NCBI GenBank assembly: GCA_021409285.1
Contig: JAGFND010000011.1
Coordinates: forward strand, 1-36,334
Origin: Candidatus Methanoperedens sp.
GTDB taxonomy: Archaea > Halobacteriota > Methanosarcinia > Methanosarcinales > Methanoperedenaceae
Length of the DNA stretch: 36,334 nucleotides
Direction: 5' to 3'
Shown here: positions 1 through 7,227 of the stretch, one piece after another
How positions within the stretch are numbered: position 1 is the first letter of the stretch
How the letters are laid out: every line of letters begins with the position of its first letter
Made by a program: the position numbers and the translations under genes
Notes under the pieces: model-generated
Database searches by the model: none
The model's input: only the letters and a program-made list of their open reading frames with translations
Told to the model about the DNA's origin: nothing

Positions 1-65
1 AAATAAAAATAGAGTGAATAAACCAATAATAAGTCACTCATTCAATAAGATGAGGAGAGTAAAAT

Positions 66-185
66 ATGCCAAAATTAGTTGTTGTATATCTCAGTACTTC
101 AGGTAATACAAAAGCGATGGCTGATGCATATCAGGAGTGGCACGACCTTACCCAGCAGAAAGTATTGAAATTATTAGGAAAATGA
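66..185 (+). pseudogene. Flavodoxin remnant with internal deletion
   Basis: A 39-codon reading frame preceded by a good ribosome binding site (GAGGAG at 52-57). The N-terminal half (PKLVVVYLSTSGNTKAMAD) is the first strand and FMN phosphate-binding loop (STSGNT) of a flavodoxin. The remainder (YQEWHDLTQQKVLKLLGK) looks like a C-terminal flavodoxin helix. Flavodoxins are normally about 140 residues, so the middle seems to have been deleted in frame, leaving a peptide that cannot fold into a flavodoxin. An inverted GAGTGA/TCACTC pair lies upstream (12-17 and 34-39) and could be an old operator. Alternatively this is a short expressed peptide; I favour a pseudogene. Confidence 0.6.
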
Positions 186-192
186 GACACAC

Positions 193-528
193 TTAACTTT
201 TGTTCCATCCCCCTATGAGATGGATATGCAGATGGAATATAACCTGTCCAGCGCCGCTGCCCACATTTATTACAAGTTTGTAGCCACTGTCTTTAATACC
301 CAGGTCTTCAGCTATTTCCTTTGATTTAAGGATCATCTTGGAGACAACTTCGACATTGTGCTCTTTTAGTTCATTTACACTTTCAATGTGCTCAACCGGC
401 ACAATCAGGACATGCACGGGCGCTGAAGGTTTTCTAGTATGGAAAACCACAAAATCTTCATCTTTATAAATAATATTTGCAGGTGATTCGCCCCTGATAA
501 TACTGCAGAATATACAATTGTTCCTCAT
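193..528 (-). CDS. HIT family nucleotide hydrolase/transferase
   Basis: A 111-residue histidine-triad protein. The signature HLHIHLIGG near the C-terminus is the H-x-H-x-H motif whose central His attacks the alpha-phosphate of nucleotide substrates in this family. The N-terminus carries CIFC (residues 5-8), the usual zinc-binding pair of HIT proteins. Length is normal for an HINT-type member; the substrate (AMP-lysine, AMP-NH2 or similar) cannot be told from sequence. Its ATG overlaps the stop codon of the small upstream ORF (525-647) in an ATGA junction, so the two are probably translationally coupled on one transcript. Confidence 0.93.
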   Translation of the reverse strand: MRNNCIFCSIIRGESPANIIYKDEDFVVFHTRKPSAPVHVLIVPVEHIESVNELKEHNVEVVSKMILKSKEIAEDLGIKDSGYKLVINVGSGAGQVIFHLHIHLIGGWNKS

Positions 529-647
529 GATCCCAAGTTATCATTTTGATGTATAATCTTTAACATTTTTTGCAGGCCGTGGAAGGTGCCGTTCTTGATT
601 TGACCGCTTGCTTGATAGATGGTTTCCGGATTGCGGACAGTTATCAT
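525..647 (-). CDS. Small 40-residue protein coupled to HIT gene
   Basis: A 40-residue ORF beginning MITVRNPETIYQASGQIKNG, not recognised. Two features support it as real: a strong purine-rich ribosome binding site (GGGGG, about five bases before the ATG) and a four-base ATGA overlap of its stop with the HIT start codon. It is basic and His/Asn-rich, with no membrane segment. It may be a functional small protein or a leader that sets HIT translation. Confidence 0.6.
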   Translation of the reverse strand: MITVRNPETIYQASGQIKNGTFHGLQKMLKIIHQNDNLGS

Positions 648-766
648 AAATTCCCCCTTATTATTGTATAATATTTATTCCGCATAAAATATAGCTTTTG
701 AATATCTGTGAAAAAATGATGGATTATCTCATATCTTTATTAAAACTCACTTCCAATTGATCCATT

Positions 767-1699
767 ATGTGGCTTGATGCACTACTCCTGGCTTTCCAGT
801 ACCTTTTATCAGTAATCCCTGCTACTCTCGCAGGTATTGTCCTTATGGAAATCTTGATAGAACTGGGATGGATACAGAGGCTGGGATTTGTAACGGCGCC
901 TTTCATGCGCTTTGGACATCTCCGGGAAGAAGTTGGCGTGAGCTTCCTTGTATCCTTTGGCTCCCCAACAGCCGGGAATTCCATGGTGGCAGAGCTAAAT
1001 AAAAAAGGATTGATAGACAATAAAGAAACGCTAATTGCATCTCTTGTAACTTCCTTTCCAGCAACATTCATCTTTGTCAGGGATCTCACTCCGGTACTTG
1101 TAATATTGCTAGGGACCACAGGGCTCATTTATCTTGGTATAGTTGTAGGAGTGGGACTTCTTCGAACAGCAATATCCCTTGCTTTTGGCCGCTTTTTATT
1201 ACACAATAAAAAAATTATAATTTTAGGACAAAGTATAAAGACGAAAAAATTTAGTGCTGCGCTGCAAAGTGCGATATTATCTTCATGGGCGCCGCTCCGG
1301 GGCATTATCCCAACAATGATCATTGCTGCAATAATCGTATTTCAGCTCATCGATATGGGTTTTTTCGATATGCTTTCGGCATATCTGAAAGATCTGCCTG
1401 TTCTAAAATCCCTTCCATCTCCGGCCCTGCCAGTCATTGCAGCCTGGTTTGCAAGCAACATCGGAGCATATACGATAGCGAGTAAGCTTTTGACAGATGG
1501 CATAATGACATCCAGAGAAATCGTGATAACGTTGCTTGTGGGTCGAGTGCTTTCAAGCATTGTGCGACTGCGATTCACCATTCCTTATTATACAGGGATT
1601 TTCTCTCCAAAATTAGGGACGCAAATTATGCTGCTGGCCACAATTATGCAAGAAGGATTAACGATTATTGTCATCGCTATCCTTATAGTCTTCTGGTGA
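767..1699 (+). CDS. Nucleoside recognition (Gate) domain membrane protein
   Basis: A 310-residue integral membrane protein with about eight hydrophobic segments. The stretch around residues 60-110 (SFGSPTAGNSMVAELNKKG, then SLVTSFPATFIFVRD) resembles the Gate/nucleoside-recognition fold shared with spore maturation proteins SpmA/SpmB and concentrative transporters. Archaeal members of this family are uncharacterised; transport of a small solute or ion is a guess. The ATG start has no clear Shine-Dalgarno, which fits a leaderless or short-leader archaeal message. It is divergent from the HIT operon, with roughly 120 bp of shared AT-rich promoter space. Confidence 0.75.
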   Translation: MWLDALLLAFQYLLSVIPATLAGIVLMEILIELGWIQRLGFVTAPFMRFGHLREEVGVSFLVSFGSPTAGNSMVAELNKKGLIDNKETLIASLVTSFPATFIFVRDLTPVLVILLGTTGLIYLGIVVGVGLLRTAISLAFGRFLLHNKKIIILGQSIKTKKFSAALQSAILSSWAPLRGIIPTMIIAAIIVFQLIDMGFFDMLSAYLKDLPVLKSLPSPALPVIAAWFASNIGAYTIASKLLTDGIMTSREIVITLLVGRVLSSIVRLRFTIPYYTGIFSPKLGTQIMLLATIMQEGLTIIVIAILIVFW

Positions 1700-1767
1700 C
1701 CAAAAAAAAGAAGAAGATTTTCATGGAGAATGGAATTTCACTGAACAAACTTATTCACCCGTTTGGA

Positions 1768-2328
1768 CTATTCTACCAGATTCTTTCCGGCACTCCATGC
1801 ATCGCCGGCATACTTCCCTAACGTCCAGTAGCGGTTGTCCGGCATCGTCAGGAAGAGCGGATCAATCTTTGCAAAGTTCGGCTTCCCATCCTCCAGCACC
1901 CTGCCATCCGCGTATGCCACAACGATCTCACCAATAAAGAGCGTATTTGTCGGAAGTGGGACCGTCTGGATGAGCCGGCATTCGAGATTGACCGGGCACT
2001 CTTTGATCATCGGTGCGGTTTTCAGCGACCCGTAGAACACATCAAAGACGTTTGACTTGTCGGTCTTTTCGCCGGAAACGAGACCGCAGTAATCGGTCTT
2101 CTCCAGAAGGTCTGAAGACGGGATGTTCACTGAGAATGTCTTTGTCTTTGCAATTCCTTTCGGAGTATAATGGTTGTTCCCGATCCCGCAGAGGATCATC
2201 GGCGGATTCGCATTCGCCCGGGCGCACCAGCCCACGGTCATGAAGTTGTTTTTCCCGTTAACCTGGGTTCCCACGAGAACCACCGGCATAGGGATGAAAA
2301 AGTTCGGTCCAATCGGTATTTTGTCCAT
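1768..2328 (-). CDS. Flavin reductase-like FMN-binding protein
   Basis: 186 residues from the chosen start, with the split-barrel flavin reductase domain. Family features include the N-terminal PVVLVGTQVNGKNNFMTVGW strand-loop, which binds the FMN phosphate and isoalloxazine, and the later FSVNIPS and CGLVSGEKTDK segments. Archaeal members reduce or carry FMN, and the partner is unknown here. The frame is open further upstream to 2394, but ATG 2328 is preferred because a GAGGAA ribosome binding site lies just before it and the family N-terminus begins there. Base composition looks more GC-rich than neighbouring genes, especially the permease, which may reflect a different origin. Confidence 0.87.
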   Translation of the reverse strand: MDKIPIGPNFFIPMPVVLVGTQVNGKNNFMTVGWCARANANPPMILCGIGNNHYTPKGIAKTKTFSVNIPSSDLLEKTDYCGLVSGEKTDKSNVFDVFYGSLKTAPMIKECPVNLECRLIQTVPLPTNTLFIGEIVVAYADGRVLEDGKPNFAKIDPLFLTMPDNRYWTLGKYAGDAWSAGKNLVE

Positions 2329-2540
2329 AGGTTTTTCCTCACTCCCCGCCATATGCGGGGGGTCCTGCCAGAAAGCCATAAGCAGGTAGAACACATACTA
2401 ATCTTCTGCAAGGACAATCTGAACCATTAATGATAATAAGGTCTCAACAGAATATATAGTTGCACAATAATCAGGTAATAGACGTTCATGGAGTGCATGT
2501 TGATTAAACATTTCCTCCTTATTTAATCTCCACAATTGTA

Positions 2541-2699
2541 ATGGAATATCCTCCACCTAGCTTCTGTCCCGCGGGTTGCAGGATGGAAGATATTGTTGAT
2601 TATATACAGGTAAGCCAGCGCAGTCTTGAATTCAGGTTGTTTCAGGATGTCTTACCTTTTTTCCCTGCGGTTTCGAACAAACGAAAAGATGAATCTTGA
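2541..2699 (+). CDS. Small hypothetical protein or gene fragment
   Basis: A 52-codon frame from ATG 2541 with a CPAGC motif near its N-terminus and a basic C-terminus. It has no evident ribosome binding site and no recognised family. It ends four bases into the open frame of the following gene. It could be the C-terminal remnant of a longer gene; coding status is uncertain. Confidence 0.3.
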   Translation: MEYPPPSFCPAGCRMEDIVDYIQVSQRSLEFRLFQDVLPFFPAVSNKRKDES

Positions 2700-2701
2700 A
2701 T

Positions 2702-2968
2702 ATGCAAAAGAGTACTTATTGGACAAATAACATGGAAATATATAAAAACAAACAACAAGAAAACTTTACTCTTGTGATAACAAGAAATGAGCTCAAAGAA
2801 ATAAGAGATGCTCTTGGAGTACGATGTCTTTATCTCGATATGCTACTCAGGAAGAAAGTTGCACTCGCCAGGTCAAAAGATGTGCCCGATGCTCTTGGTG
2901 CACGAGAAATACACAACGACAAACCACGTGATATGTACATCCAAATAGTAAAAGAGCTGGAAGAATAG
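2702..2968 (+). CDS. Hypothetical protein, 88 residues
   Basis: An unrecognised, soluble, charged protein. Its central part (ITRNELKEIRDALGVRCLYLDMLLRKK) is predicted helical and amphipathic. The frame is open from a TTG at 2696; ATG 2702 or ATG 2732 are the likely starts, and none has a clear ribosome binding site. It is convergent with the APC permease. Codon use is ordinary for the window, so it is probably a real gene, but no function can be assigned. Confidence 0.5.
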   Translation: MQKSTYWTNNMEIYKNKQQENFTLVITRNELKEIRDALGVRCLYLDMLLRKKVALARSKDVPDALGAREIHNDKPRDMYIQIVKELEE

Positions 2969-2993
2969 GATTTGAACACAATGAGAGTGCTAT

Positions 2994-4451
2994 TTATTTC
3001 ACTTTTCGGTAGGCTTTATGCAGCAATCTTATAAAATTTGCCAGGAACCGCTCTTTCGTTTCCATCGTTCTCATAAAAATATTTTCTTCAGAAGTAAATA
3101 ATTCTTTTAGATGATGCATATCTGCTTTGGGAGAAAAAAACACATACAGAAGTATGCCGAATAATATTAATGCTGAACCAACGACCTTATCTAACATAGA
3201 TGTAAAATAAAGGAGATACAGGCATATTCCGATTCCAATCCAGGGTAAAGTATTTTGACCATATAGATTTTTCTCTGATTTTTTTTTTAGTATAATCAGG
3301 GCGAGACAGGTTAATATAAATGAAAATGCAAGATTAAAAACAGAAAATGAGATCAATTTAGGTATTCCAGAAAAAATAGATAATGTAAATGCAATTATTC
3401 CATGAATTAATAATGCCATATATGGTGTGCCATATCTGGGGTGAATTCTAGAAAAAATCCTGGGAAATAAACCGTCAATAGACATAGCATACGATAATCT
3501 TGCAGTAGTAAGCAATCCTGCTTCATCAGAACCTGATACTGATAATAAAGCCCCAATAGCCATGACTGAGGCTCCAGTTGCCCCAAGAATCACTAATGCA
3601 ACGTCAACCAGGGGAGTTGAAGTTGTTGCTAAATTAGACCAATTAAGTGTCCCATAAATGACAAAATTAGTAGAGAGATAAAATACTGTGACAATTATCA
3701 TGCCTGTTGCTATTGCTTTTGGTATTGTTTTTTTTGGATCCTTAACTTCACTTGCAGGGAGTGTGCCCAATTCAAATCCAGCATATGCCCAGAATATCAA
3801 TACTAAAGCGGTCCCAAAATTTTTTAAACCAAGTGGAGCAAATGGTATGTAATTTGTAATAAGACTCCCGGGATTAAATATAAAAAAGAAAATTCCGCCA
3901 AAAATTAATATAATTAGTGGAATCAGTTTAATAATTGTTAATAAGTCATTGAATTTTCCTGCAGCTTTAACTCCAATTATATTTATAAAAATTAAAGTAA
4001 ATAAAAACAATCCTTTTATGATAATTTGTTGAAAAAAATCTAAGGGGAAAAAATATTGTAGGTATTGTACAAACGCTATGGCAAACACTGGTAATGCCAA
4101 AATTTCTGCAATCCACATACTCCAACCAGTAAGGAAACCATAAAAATCATCAAATGCATACGAAACAAAAGCGAAAGGACCTCCTACTTTCGGAACGTAA
4201 TAACTGCAGTAAGCAAAAACCAGTGCTATTATTGTGGCAAATATACCTGCAACCACCCAAATAATTATTGAAAAAGGTCCAATCATTCCAGCTGTCAATG
4301 CAGAGGCTATATAAATATCGGCTCCAACAATTGAACCGACAATAATATTGGTCAAATCGAAGAAAGTTAATTCTTCTTTGAATCCCTTTGAATTTTCATT
4401 CTTTGAATTCATAACTTTAATTGAAGTATCCTCCGACATGTCAGACTCCAT
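2994..4451 (-). CDS. APC superfamily amino acid permease
   Basis: A 485-residue polytopic membrane protein with about twelve transmembrane helices. The first helix (IIVGSIVGADIYIASA) contains the glycine-rich unwound segment that binds the substrate carboxyl and amino groups in APC transporters. Helix 3 and its neighbours (PKVGGPFAFVSYAF...GWSMWIAE) and helix 6 (FWAYAGFELGTLPASEVKDPKK) follow the family pattern. It probably imports or exchanges an amino acid or polyamine; specificity is not evident. The start could be Met1 or Met5 (4439). The gene is conspicuously AT-rich (frequent ATT/ATA/AAT codons) relative to its neighbours, suggesting later acquisition. Confidence 0.92.
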   Translation of the reverse strand: MESDMSEDTSIKVMNSKNENSKGFKEELTFFDLTNIIVGSIVGADIYIASALTAGMIGPFSIIIWVVAGIFATIIALVFAYCSYYVPKVGGPFAFVSYAFDDFYGFLTGWSMWIAEILALPVFAIAFVQYLQYFFPLDFFQQIIIKGLFLFTLIFINIIGVKAAGKFNDLLTIIKLIPLIILIFGGIFFFIFNPGSLITNYIPFAPLGLKNFGTALVLIFWAYAGFELGTLPASEVKDPKKTIPKAIATGMIIVTVFYLSTNFVIYGTLNWSNLATTSTPLVDVALVILGATGASVMAIGALLSVSGSDEAGLLTTARLSYAMSIDGLFPRIFSRIHPRYGTPYMALLIHGIIAFTLSIFSGIPKLISFSVFNLAFSFILTCLALIILKKKSEKNLYGQNTLPWIGIGICLYLLYFTSMLDKVVGSALILFGILLYVFFSPKADMHHLKELFTSEENIFMRTMETKERFLANFIRLLHKAYRKVK

Positions 4452-4499
4452 GGGACGATTTCGTTAAGGTGCTTTACACCTTCTTAAAGTCAAGATTTA

Positions 4500-4826
4500 T
4501 TAAGCAAAAAAAGTTACTAAATTGTCTGCCCTTTTTGGTGACTCCTCTCCTCCCGCAATCAATAATGATACCATAGTCACTCCAACAGGGATTCTGAGGC
4601 ACTTATCCAATCACTTTCCATTGACTGCCTCACTGTTATGTTGACTTTCATGTGAGATAATCTGGTTGAGCGTTTGCGGTTAGTCGATGATTGTCCCAAG
4701 ATATTTAAACTATCTGATATTAGCGAATCTTCCATTTAAAACCACTCTCTAATGCATATTGTTCCATGTAATATTTAAAATTTGCCTTTTGCCTGCAGAT
4801 GGTTTTGATTTGTTTTTTCTTGCCAT
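4500..4826 (-). pseudogene. Decayed conserved gene upstream of the permease
   Basis: On the minus strand one frame reads from an ATG at 4826 (MARKNKSKPSAGKRQ) to a TAA at 4500-4502, interrupted by several stops. The second half reads as protein-like sequence, with LNQIISHESQHNSEAVNGK, then a stop, then LDKCLRIPVGVTMVSLLIAG and GEESPKRADNL. That continuity in a single frame is unlikely in non-coding DNA and suggests a gene inactivated by point mutations. The family is not recognised. This accounts for most of the otherwise empty 4452-4945 interval. Confidence 0.35.
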
Positions 4827-4900
4827 TAGTACTCCTCTATGTATGTAATTTATATTATTATTGTAATACCATAACAATATATAATACTATCGTATCACAA

Positions 4901-4910
4901 TATTTATATA
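4901..4910 (+). promoter_or_regulatory. TATA box for the RHH gene
   Basis: TATTTATATA about 36-45 bases before the ATG at 4946 matches an archaeal TATA box. The flanking DNA (4850-4925) is very AT-rich, with repeated GTAATA/TATTAC-like words that could be operators for the RHH product itself. Confidence 0.5.
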
Positions 4911-4945
4911 TCCGTAATGGATAATGTAATAATATCGGGTAAACA

Positions 4946-5149
4946 ATGAAAACAAATAAGAGCAGCACACAAACAGCAGATGTAAAGGAACAACGCAACA
5001 AGGCTACCATATGCGCTACAGTAAGTCCGTGGCTGAAGAACAGGCTCGAAAGAATGGTCGATGGCAAAGAGTTTTCATCAGTGAGCGATATCGTCAGCCT
5101 GGCATGCCATGAGTTCCTGATCAGACACTTCCCTGATCAAGATGAGTGA
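4946..5149 (+). CDS. Ribbon-helix-helix (CopG-like) DNA-binding protein
   Basis: A 67-residue protein. After a polar N-terminus of about 20 residues it shows a beta strand (KATICATVSPWLKNRLERMV), then a turn, then a second helix (FSSVSDIVSLACHEFLIRHF), the pattern of MetJ/Arc/CopG regulators that bind DNA as dimers through the paired N-terminal strands. No toxin or partner gene follows in the same orientation, so an antitoxin role is not supported. Autoregulation through the AT-rich upstream region is plausible. Confidence 0.75.
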   Translation: MKTNKSSTQTADVKEQRNKATICATVSPWLKNRLERMVDGKEFSSVSDIVSLACHEFLIRHFPDQDE

Positions 5150-5156
5150 TGTAAAG

Positions 5157-5579
5157 TTAATTACCCGCATATCTTTCCCGCTCCTTTGCTATTAGTTGGC
5201 GGAAATATCTGACCGCATCTTTTACTTTCATCAATGAATCCTCACTGAACTCACTTCTTATTTTTAAAATCCATTCACTGTAAGGATCATTGTTTATGAT
5301 GTTGGGATCTTCCCAGAGTTTTTCATTCACCTCTAAGACCTCACTGTCAAAAGGGAGGGAGATCTGTGAGACTGCCTTTATGGTCTCATAGGCTGCCAGC
5401 ATATCACCTTTTTTAATATATTCCCCTATTTCTGGAAGATCAATATGCACTATCCCTTTGGAAAGCGATTGCCCAAGTTCAGTTATGCCGATGAGTAGTC
5501 CGTCATTTTGTGGTTTTAACCACACATGATTTTTCATATAATACCTGTCTTCCGGGAATTCAAATTCGTAAGCCTTCAT
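5157..5579 (-). CDS. gcvH: GcvH-like lipoyl carrier protein
   Basis: A 140-residue glycine cleavage H-like protein. The N-terminus (NHVWLKPQNDGLLIGITELG) and the hairpin ETIKAVSQISLP are diagnostic; Lys68 in ETIKAVS is the expected lipoylated lysine. Length and domain extent match classical H proteins (about 125-140). The glycine decarboxylase P and T genes are not in the window, so it may serve glycine cleavage encoded elsewhere or act as a general lipoyl scaffold. It lies two genes from a radical SAM protein resembling archaeal lipoyl synthase LipS2, which supports in situ lipoate assembly on this carrier. Confidence 0.92.
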   Translation of the reverse strand: MKAYEFEFPEDRYYMKNHVWLKPQNDGLLIGITELGQSLSKGIVHIDLPEIGEYIKKGDMLAAYETIKAVSQISLPFDSEVLEVNEKLWEDPNIINNDPYSEWILKIRSEFSEDSLMKVKDAVRYFRQLIAKERERYAGN

Positions 5580-5633
5580 GGTACTTTAGATTTGGAGATA
5601 GGTATAAATATCCATCGATGCCTGCATGATACC

Positions 5634-6104
5634 ATGAGCGATTACTGGGGTGTACCAGAACAGGAATATGAACTGTCGATCTTACAGTTCGCAAAGGAGA
5701 ATTTGTCACAAAAGGGTTATTCTGTTCTCAGCGAAAAAGTGGAAGTTTGCAGCGGAGCAGGCGCAATCACCATGACTGCGATCCTTGAAACACAAAATAT
5801 GCGCTTTGGATTGTACCTTCGCGACGGCCCAAAGCAGCGAAAAAGTAGGGGCCCTCCAGTCATCAGTATGCTGAGGTTATTGCCTGAGATGAGTTCGGCA
5901 AGTGACTTAAGGAATTTTCTTATAACGCACCAGCACGATTTCCCAACAATCCTTGCCCCGAAGACATTGGCTGAAAAGGAAAGGATAGAGTCTGACATAA
6001 AGGAGATATATTCATTTTTATATACATCAAAGATGAAAGATCTCTATGATACAGATCTTAGCATGGCAGCTGATGTGTTGAGGGTAAGACTGAGGAAGAA
6101 TTAG
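5634..6104 (+). CDS. Conserved hypothetical protein
   Basis: 156 residues from ATG 5634 (MSDYWGVPEQEYELSILQF). The frame is open to 5526, but that extension overlaps the divergent gcvH start and is unlikely to be translated. The protein appears soluble and mixed alpha/beta, with a central CSGAGAITMTAILETQ strand pair and charged helices at the end. No family is recognised. A TATAAATA at 5603-5610 gives a promoter close to the start. A strong terminator hairpin follows directly (6118-6139). Confidence 0.7.
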   Translation: MSDYWGVPEQEYELSILQFAKENLSQKGYSVLSEKVEVCSGAGAITMTAILETQNMRFGLYLRDGPKQRKSRGPPVISMLRLLPEMSSASDLRNFLITHQHDFPTILAPKTLAEKERIESDIKEIYSFLYTSKMKDLYDTDLSMAADVLRVRLRKN

Positions 6105-6117
6105 CGTAATGAAAATC

Positions 6118-6139
6118 AATAGCCTGTGGCTATTTTTTT
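6118..6139 (+). terminator. Hairpin terminator between convergent genes
   Basis: A perfect 7-bp stem (AATAGCC / GGCTATT) with a three-base loop followed by a T run to 6139. It sits between the convergent genes ending at 6104 and 6145 and mainly serves the plus-strand gene, since the T run is on that side. Confidence 0.7.
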
Positions 6140-6144
6140 CATAC

Positions 6145-7083
6145 CTATATCCGATATGAGCAGCACATCTTTTGAATTTCCCTGATATTGAGTCCAAGTT
6201 CCTTGCTCATTTTATATGCATTCATAGATGGCACAGCAATTCTATCCATGCCACTTAGAATGGCGTACATATCAAGCTGTGAGCGGTACCGCCCTCCGGG
6301 ACGCACGCAGCTCAATGACAGTGGGACATCGAACATTTCCCGTGCTTTTGTAATTACCCTCACCACATCATGAACATCAGGAGGGGCTATTCCTTCCATG
6401 GCGGTTCCTCTTGTAGGGATAAATATAACCAAGACGACAACTTCAGGATCGAATTTCTTTACCAGTTCAAGCGCCCTCATCTCTCCTTTTAATTGGCCGT
6501 CATGCAGTCCCACGATTATATGAGGGGCAAGGGGAATGCCTGCATGTGAGAGGTATTTTAGCGAATCCTCATAATCCGAAACAGTTGAAGGAAGACCCAG
6601 AATGTCCTGAATTGTCTCATCGTCACCAGGAACATCCACCAATGCCATATCAAGATATTGCGAGAGTATTTGTGCTTGCTCACGGTTCACTATGCCCGTA
6701 TGTGCGCTTATTTTGAGCCGTGTGTCTTTTTTTAGCTTTACGATGACATCTTTGTATTTATAAGTTGGAACACTCCCATCCGGCGCGCGTCCTCCACTTA
6801 CCAGTATCCCTTTTGCACCATCCTCTTTAAGACGAACAGTCCGGGAATACAATTTATCACCGCTACCATCAAGCATATGGCTCAAATAATGCGAATTGCA
6901 GTGCCTGCAAGAAAGTGAGCATTGAGCGCCTGTTAAGGATATCGGGGTAAAAGGCTCTTTAAAAAATGTTATATCATTGCCATGGAGTTCATGCTTTCGT
7001 GTGAAGGCATGGAACATGGATGCTTTTATCTCAGGTGAGGCATCAAGCGCATCGATAATTTTTTTAGCGCGGTCGTCTGGCAT
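6145..7083 (-). CDS. Radical SAM protein, LipS2-like (lipoyl synthase subunit?)
   Basis: 312 residues with a radical SAM cluster motif C-x3-C-x2-C at Cys55/Cys59/Cys62 (CSLSCRHC) and a biotin-synthase-like barrel (KISAHTGI, ALVDVPGDDETI, PHIIVGLHDG, CVRPGGRYRSQLD). This matches the archaeal biotin-synthase-related group that includes LipS2, one half of the two-protein lipoyl synthase LipS1/LipS2 described in Thermococcus. The extra Cys pair at the very end (MCCSYRI) might help bind an auxiliary cluster. Proximity to gcvH supports the idea. No LipS1 is present in the window, so the assignment is an inference; the radical SAM call itself is firm. Confidence 0.8.
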   Translation of the reverse strand: MPDDRAKKIIDALDASPEIKASMFHAFTRKHELHGNDITFFKEPFTPISLTGAQCSLSCRHCNSHYLSHMLDGSGDKLYSRTVRLKEDGAKGILVSGGRAPDGSVPTYKYKDVIVKLKKDTRLKISAHTGIVNREQAQILSQYLDMALVDVPGDDETIQDILGLPSTVSDYEDSLKYLSHAGIPLAPHIIVGLHDGQLKGEMRALELVKKFDPEVVVLVIFIPTRGTAMEGIAPPDVHDVVRVITKAREMFDVPLSLSCVRPGGRYRSQLDMYAILSGMDRIAVPSMNAYKMSKELGLNIREIQKMCCSYRI

Positions 7084-7102
7084 AATTTCAAAATGGGTTT
7101 GA

Positions 7103-7110
7103 GGTATAAA
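7103..7110 (-). promoter_or_regulatory. TATA box of the radical SAM gene, probably leaderless
   Basis: TTTATACC on the minus strand lies about 24 bases before the ATG at 7083. Archaeal transcription starts roughly 25 bases downstream of the TATA centre, so the mRNA would begin at or next to the start codon. No ribosome binding site is visible, consistent with a leaderless transcript. Confidence 0.45.
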
Positions 7111-7180
7111 GAGATTATCTGAGCGATCACAATAATGAAGTTACAACCGTGCGGCTCTGAGAAAGAACATGGCCGAAACA

Positions 7181-7188
7181 TATAAAAA
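7181..7188 (+). promoter_or_regulatory. TATA box of argH
   Basis: TATAAAAA preceded by a purine-rich BRE-like segment (CCGAAACA), about 40 bases before the chosen argH start. It is divergent from the radical SAM promoter. Confidence 0.55.
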
Positions 7189-7227
7189 ACCATAAACCTT
7201 ATTTCAGGACATGGATTGAGGATAATT

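Noticed and set aside
724-1128. Long minus-strand frame opposite the Gate-domain gene
   Set aside because: It has a Ser/Thr/Arg-rich, low-complexity translation typical of antisense shadow and no family pattern; the plus-strand membrane protein explains the DNA.
4946-5579. RHH protein and neighbour as a toxin-antitoxin pair
   Set aside because: The adjacent gene is a convergent GcvH-like protein, not a toxin, and no PIN, RelE or Fic-like frame is nearby.
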